Shown here: piece after piece, positions 5,942-7,763 of the stretch
Position numbering within the stretch: the stretch's first letter is position 1
Layout: every line of letters begins with the position of its first letter
NCBI GenBank assembly: GCA_017528675.1
Contig: JAFXOO010000401.1
Coordinates: forward strand, 1 to 7,763
DNA: 7,763 nt
From: Oscillospiraceae bacterium
Lineage (GTDB): Bacteria > Bacillota > Clostridia > Oscillospirales > Ruminococcaceae
Direction: 5' to 3'
Notes under the pieces: generated by a model
Told to the model about the DNA's origin: nothing
Database searches by the model: none
The model's input: the letters and a program-made list of their open reading frames with translations, nothing else
Program-made: the position numbers and the translations under genes

Positions 5942-6613
5942 CTACCCGTTCTTCGCCGCAATGTCCAGCATCCGGTCATCGAGATCCATCCAGTCCTTGC
6001 TGCGGACATTGTAGATACCCTGCTCGTCCGTCCGGATGGTGAACTGCATGGTCTCCGGCTCCTGATAGCCTGCCTCGTCAATGTGGCTCTCTAAAATCCG
6101 GAGCACTCTGGCACCCCAGACGCCCTCAATGACCCTGAGCTTTTCCTCCTGCCCCTCGGCACGGCCGAAGCGTTCCGAGAATTCCGCCTGGTAGAGCCGC
6201 TCTACATCGTCAATGCAGATATCCCAGAAATCCGTCGGTTTCACAGTCAGTGTCACCTGATAGGCATCCCCGGTCTCGACCACGGATTCCACAGAATAGG
6301 AGAGCTTTCCCTGGAGCTGCTGCGCCAGCCTTTCGTAAGCCAGCCGGTTGTTCTCGCTCAGGCAGTCATATTCCACCGCCATCTGGTTGCAGATCAGGCG
6401 TGCAATATAATCTGTCTCCTCCCGGTAGAGTGCCTCTCCATCGGCAGCAGGGAGTCTGGTCAGGGCGCAATATGCAGCAGTATCCCCTTTGTAGGTGCAG
6501 TCCAGCACCGCCTGGACATAAGAGGTGTATGCCTGGGAGCTGTTGCCGCATGCACAGAACAGCAGGCACAGCACCGCCAGCAGAAGTCCTGCCGCATTGC
6601 AGCGCTTTCTCAT
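5942..6613 (-). CDS. Putative lipoprotein of unknown function
   Basis: A 223-residue exported protein. It has a basic start (MRKR), a hydrophobic stretch to about residue 19 and FCACGNSS, where C22 (or C20) would be lipidated, so it is probably a membrane-anchored lipoprotein; the lipobox is not ideal at -3. The mature part starts with a likely helical segment (YTSYVQAVLDCTYKGD, 29-44), then more helix to about 101. A beta-rich stretch follows (SYSVESVVETGDAYQVTLTV, 105-124), then helices. The layout resembles small Clostridia lipoproteins with a duplicated helical/beta domain, but I cannot name a family. The ATG at 6613 overlaps the stop of the upstream lipoprotein gene as ATGA, with GAGGAG (6627-6622) upstream, so the two are translated together. 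Three internal Cys (C49, C75, C84) remain in the mature protein, which is unusual for an exported protein unless they form disulfides. Confidence 0.85.
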   Translation of the reverse strand: MRKRCNAAGLLLAVLCLLFCACGNSSQAYTSYVQAVLDCTYKGDTAAYCALTRLPAADGEALYREETDYIARLICNQMAVEYDCLSENNRLAYERLAQQLQGKLSYSVESVVETGDAYQVTLTVKPTDFWDICIDDVERLYQAEFSERFGRAEGQEEKLRVIEGVWGARVLRILESHIDEAGYQEPETMQFTIRTDEQGIYNVRSKDWMDLDDRMLDIAAKNG

Positions 6614-7545
6614 GCAGCCGGCTCCTCAGTGGTTTCTTCGGCAGTTTCCTCCTCCGGTCCCTCCCCGGTTTCCTCCTCGGCAGGTGCTTCCTCCGGAGCC
6701 GCTTCCGTAGCTTCCTCCGGCGCTTCCTCCGGTACTGCTTCCGTTACGTCTTCCCCGTCACCGGAAGCCGCCCAGCCCTCAGAGATCGTCAGCGGGATGG
6801 AGTTGCCGTCTGCATCATAGAAAGTGATATTGTCAATGTAGAAATCAGAGATATTCTGGATGCCCCAGCGCATGATCTGGAGATACGGCTCAGTCATGGT
6901 CTCGTCCCACTTTCTGCCGGAAGCAGCAAGCATGAACTTGAAGTTCACATGATACAGATCCGAGCGCTCAAGGTTATACTCCTGAATCCCGGAAGCCGAG
7001 AAATCGGTGAAGCCATACCACTTGCCGTCGCAGGTCTCGGTACCACCGCCGCCGCCGATCCAGCCGGGCACCTTCGGGGTTTCGCCCTCATCGTTGACGA
7101 ATACGGTATCCTTCGCCACGGCACAGACATCAAATTCGATGTGATCGACCAGCGCAAGCTGATCCTTTGCGAGCAGCTTTGTCACATCAAAGCGGATTTT
7201 CTGCACAGCCTTGGAGATATTGTCGGCAGTGGTGGTGGTGTCAGTGAACTTGAGCATGCTGTTGCCGTCCACGCTCTCCACCGTCAGTGTGCCGTCCACG
7301 GAAGTGTCATCATCCACCACAATCTCAGCAATGTCAGCGCCGACATTGTCGAAGGTTACGGCGTTTGCATCTGCTTCCGGGAAAGGGGCGTTGGTGGGTG
7401 CTTCGGTCTCGGCCTCGGTAGGAGCCTCAGTTACTTCTGCGGCAGTCGGGGCGGTTGCTTCGCTGCTTTCGGCATTGCCGCTGCATCCTGTTGCTGCAAG
7501 CATGGCACCGAGGAGGAGCAGTGCGGTCAGTCTCTTTTTCATCAT
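6610..7545 (-). CDS. Lipoprotein with carbohydrate-binding-like beta-sandwich and acidic tail
   Basis: A 311-residue exported lipoprotein. The signal peptide is MMKKRLTALLLLGAMLAATGC, with lipid attachment at C21. A Thr/Glu/Ala/Pro linker follows (about 24-60), then a domain of alternating beta strands (about 62-253). That domain ends in FYIDNITFYDADGN (235-248), a pattern common at the last strand of CBM-type jelly rolls. It also contains W162, W176, Y177, W213 and W227 and a run of five glycines (164-168). The last 45 residues (about 265-311) are a Glu/Ala/Pro/Thr repeat with no membrane anchor. A role in binding polysaccharide at the cell surface is an inference from strand pattern and aromatic content. 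Two ATGs are possible (7545, 7542), with AAAGGA and AAGGA sites upstream (7548-7560). It is the first gene of a coupled pair. Confidence 0.85.
   Translation of the reverse strand: MMKKRLTALLLLGAMLAATGCSGNAESSEATAPTAAEVTEAPTEAETEAPTNAPFPEADANAVTFDNVGADIAEIVVDDDTSVDGTLTVESVDGNSMLKFTDTTTTADNISKAVQKIRFDVTKLLAKDQLALVDHIEFDVCAVAKDTVFVNDEGETPKVPGWIGGGGGTETCDGKWYGFTDFSASGIQEYNLERSDLYHVNFKFMLAASGRKWDETMTEPYLQIMRWGIQNISDFYIDNITFYDADGNSIPLTISEGWAASGDGEDVTEAVPEEAPEEATEAAPEEAPAEEETGEGPEEETAEETTEEPAA
6622..6745 (-). repeat. Period-12 coding repeat in the acidic tail
   Basis: GCTTCCTCCGG (plus strand) occurs three times at 6686-6696, 6710-6720 and 6722-6732, that is at offsets of 24 and 12, with a shorter GCTTCCG variant at 6701 and 6737. 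The period of 12 bases corresponds to a four-residue unit (PEEA/TEAA) in the protein tail. It is low-complexity sequence that could change length by slippage or recombination between copies. Confidence 0.7.
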
Positions 7546-7584
7546 GATCCTTCATCCTTTCATTTTTTCTGCTGTATGATTGCA

Positions 7585-7612
7585 AATGCCCCCTGCAAAA
7601 ACAGAGGGCATT
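7585..7612 (-). terminator. Intergenic hairpin after the surface-protein gene
   Basis: An 11-bp stem (7585-7595 with 7602-7612) encloses a six-base loop. The single mismatch on the plus strand (C7592/A7605) becomes a G-U pair in the minus-strand transcript, which suggests that the hairpin acts in leftward RNA. It follows the stop at 7639 and precedes the lipoprotein ribosome site. The U-run is in the loop rather than after the stem, so it may be a weak terminator, an mRNA-stabilising element or a processing site. Confidence 0.5.
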
Positions 7613-7638
7613 CGTGTTTACATGAGAGAGGTCTCTGT

Positions 7639-7763
7639 TTAGTCCTTCTTTCTGGAAACCAGAACCACTGCACCTGCCACAGTCATACCGGCAAGCGCCA
7701 GTGCAATACCAGGATCACCGGTGGGTGTGTTGGAAGTGGTAACGGTGCTGCTGGTGCCGCCGG
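7639..7763 (-). CDS. C-terminus of a surface protein with sorting-signal-like tail (partial)
   Basis: Only the last 41 codons or so are inside the window; the rest lies to the right. Hand translation gives a Gly/Ser/Thr-rich stretch (GGTSSTVTTSNTPTGD), a hydrophobic stretch of about 18 residues (IALALAGMTVAGAVVLV) and a basic end SRKKD before the TAA at 7639-7641. This is the order of a cell-wall sorting signal: motif, membrane helix, positive tail. The motif reads NTPTGD rather than LPxTG, so covalent attachment by a sortase is uncertain; tails with PTGD are often seen in Clostridia surface proteins. At least it should be held in the membrane by this tail. It lies on the same strand as the two lipoprotein genes, 93 bases upstream of the first. 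Confidence 0.8.
   Translation of the reverse strand, partial: GGTSSTVTTSNTPTGDPGIALALAGMTVAGAVVLVSRKKD

Noticed and set aside
1..7763. CRISPR array, tRNA/rRNA, insertion sequence or phage genes
   Set aside because: No regularly spaced repeats, RNA gene structures, transposase motifs or terminal inverted repeats were seen on either strand.

Overview
The window comes from a moderately GC-rich (roughly 55-60% by eye) bacterial chromosome, most likely a Gram-positive Clostridia of the Ruminococcus/Oscillospiraceae type. That placement is inference. It rests on AGGAGG-type ribosome sites, lipoproteins with Thr/Glu/Pro/Ala-rich linkers, a surface protein ending in a PTGD-hydrophobic-RKK tail, and a three-part nicotinamide nucleotide transhydrogenase. 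No RNA gene, CRISPR array, IS element or phage gene was seen.

Left part (1-2826, minus strand): a proton-translocating NAD(P) transhydrogenase operon, pntAA-pntAB-pntB, reading leftward. pntB runs off the left edge. A strong extended -10 promoter lies upstream of pntAA.

Middle (2730-3079): a 350-bp divergent intergenic region with one good sigma-A-type promoter facing each way, a large dyad between the two promoters, and two small stem-loops in the leader of the rightward operon.

Centre right (3080-5792, plus strand): a tightly packed four-gene operon. It encodes a sodium-coupled NSS-family amino-acid importer, the two halves of an AzlCD-type branched-chain amino-acid exporter, and a 101-residue membrane protein. 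That small protein carries the GIIGGAD-PT signature otherwise known from the beta subunit of sodium-pumping decarboxylases. The first three genes overlap by ATGA stop-starts. A 12-bp GC-rich hairpin at 5824-5855 closes the operon and can also serve the convergent genes.

Right part (5942-7763, minus strand): three genes for exported proteins reading leftward. These are the C-terminus of a surface protein with a sorting-signal-like tail (cut by the right edge), a lipoprotein with a probable carbohydrate-binding-like beta-sandwich and an acidic repeat tail, and a second lipoprotein of unknown function coupled to it by an ATGA overlap.

Taken together, the two central operons handle reducing power (NADPH from NADH and proton motive force) and amino-acid traffic. 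The best candidate for something undescribed is the small protein with the decarboxylase-beta signature inside an amino-acid importer/exporter operon. The divergent regulatory region with its unexplained dyad comes next.
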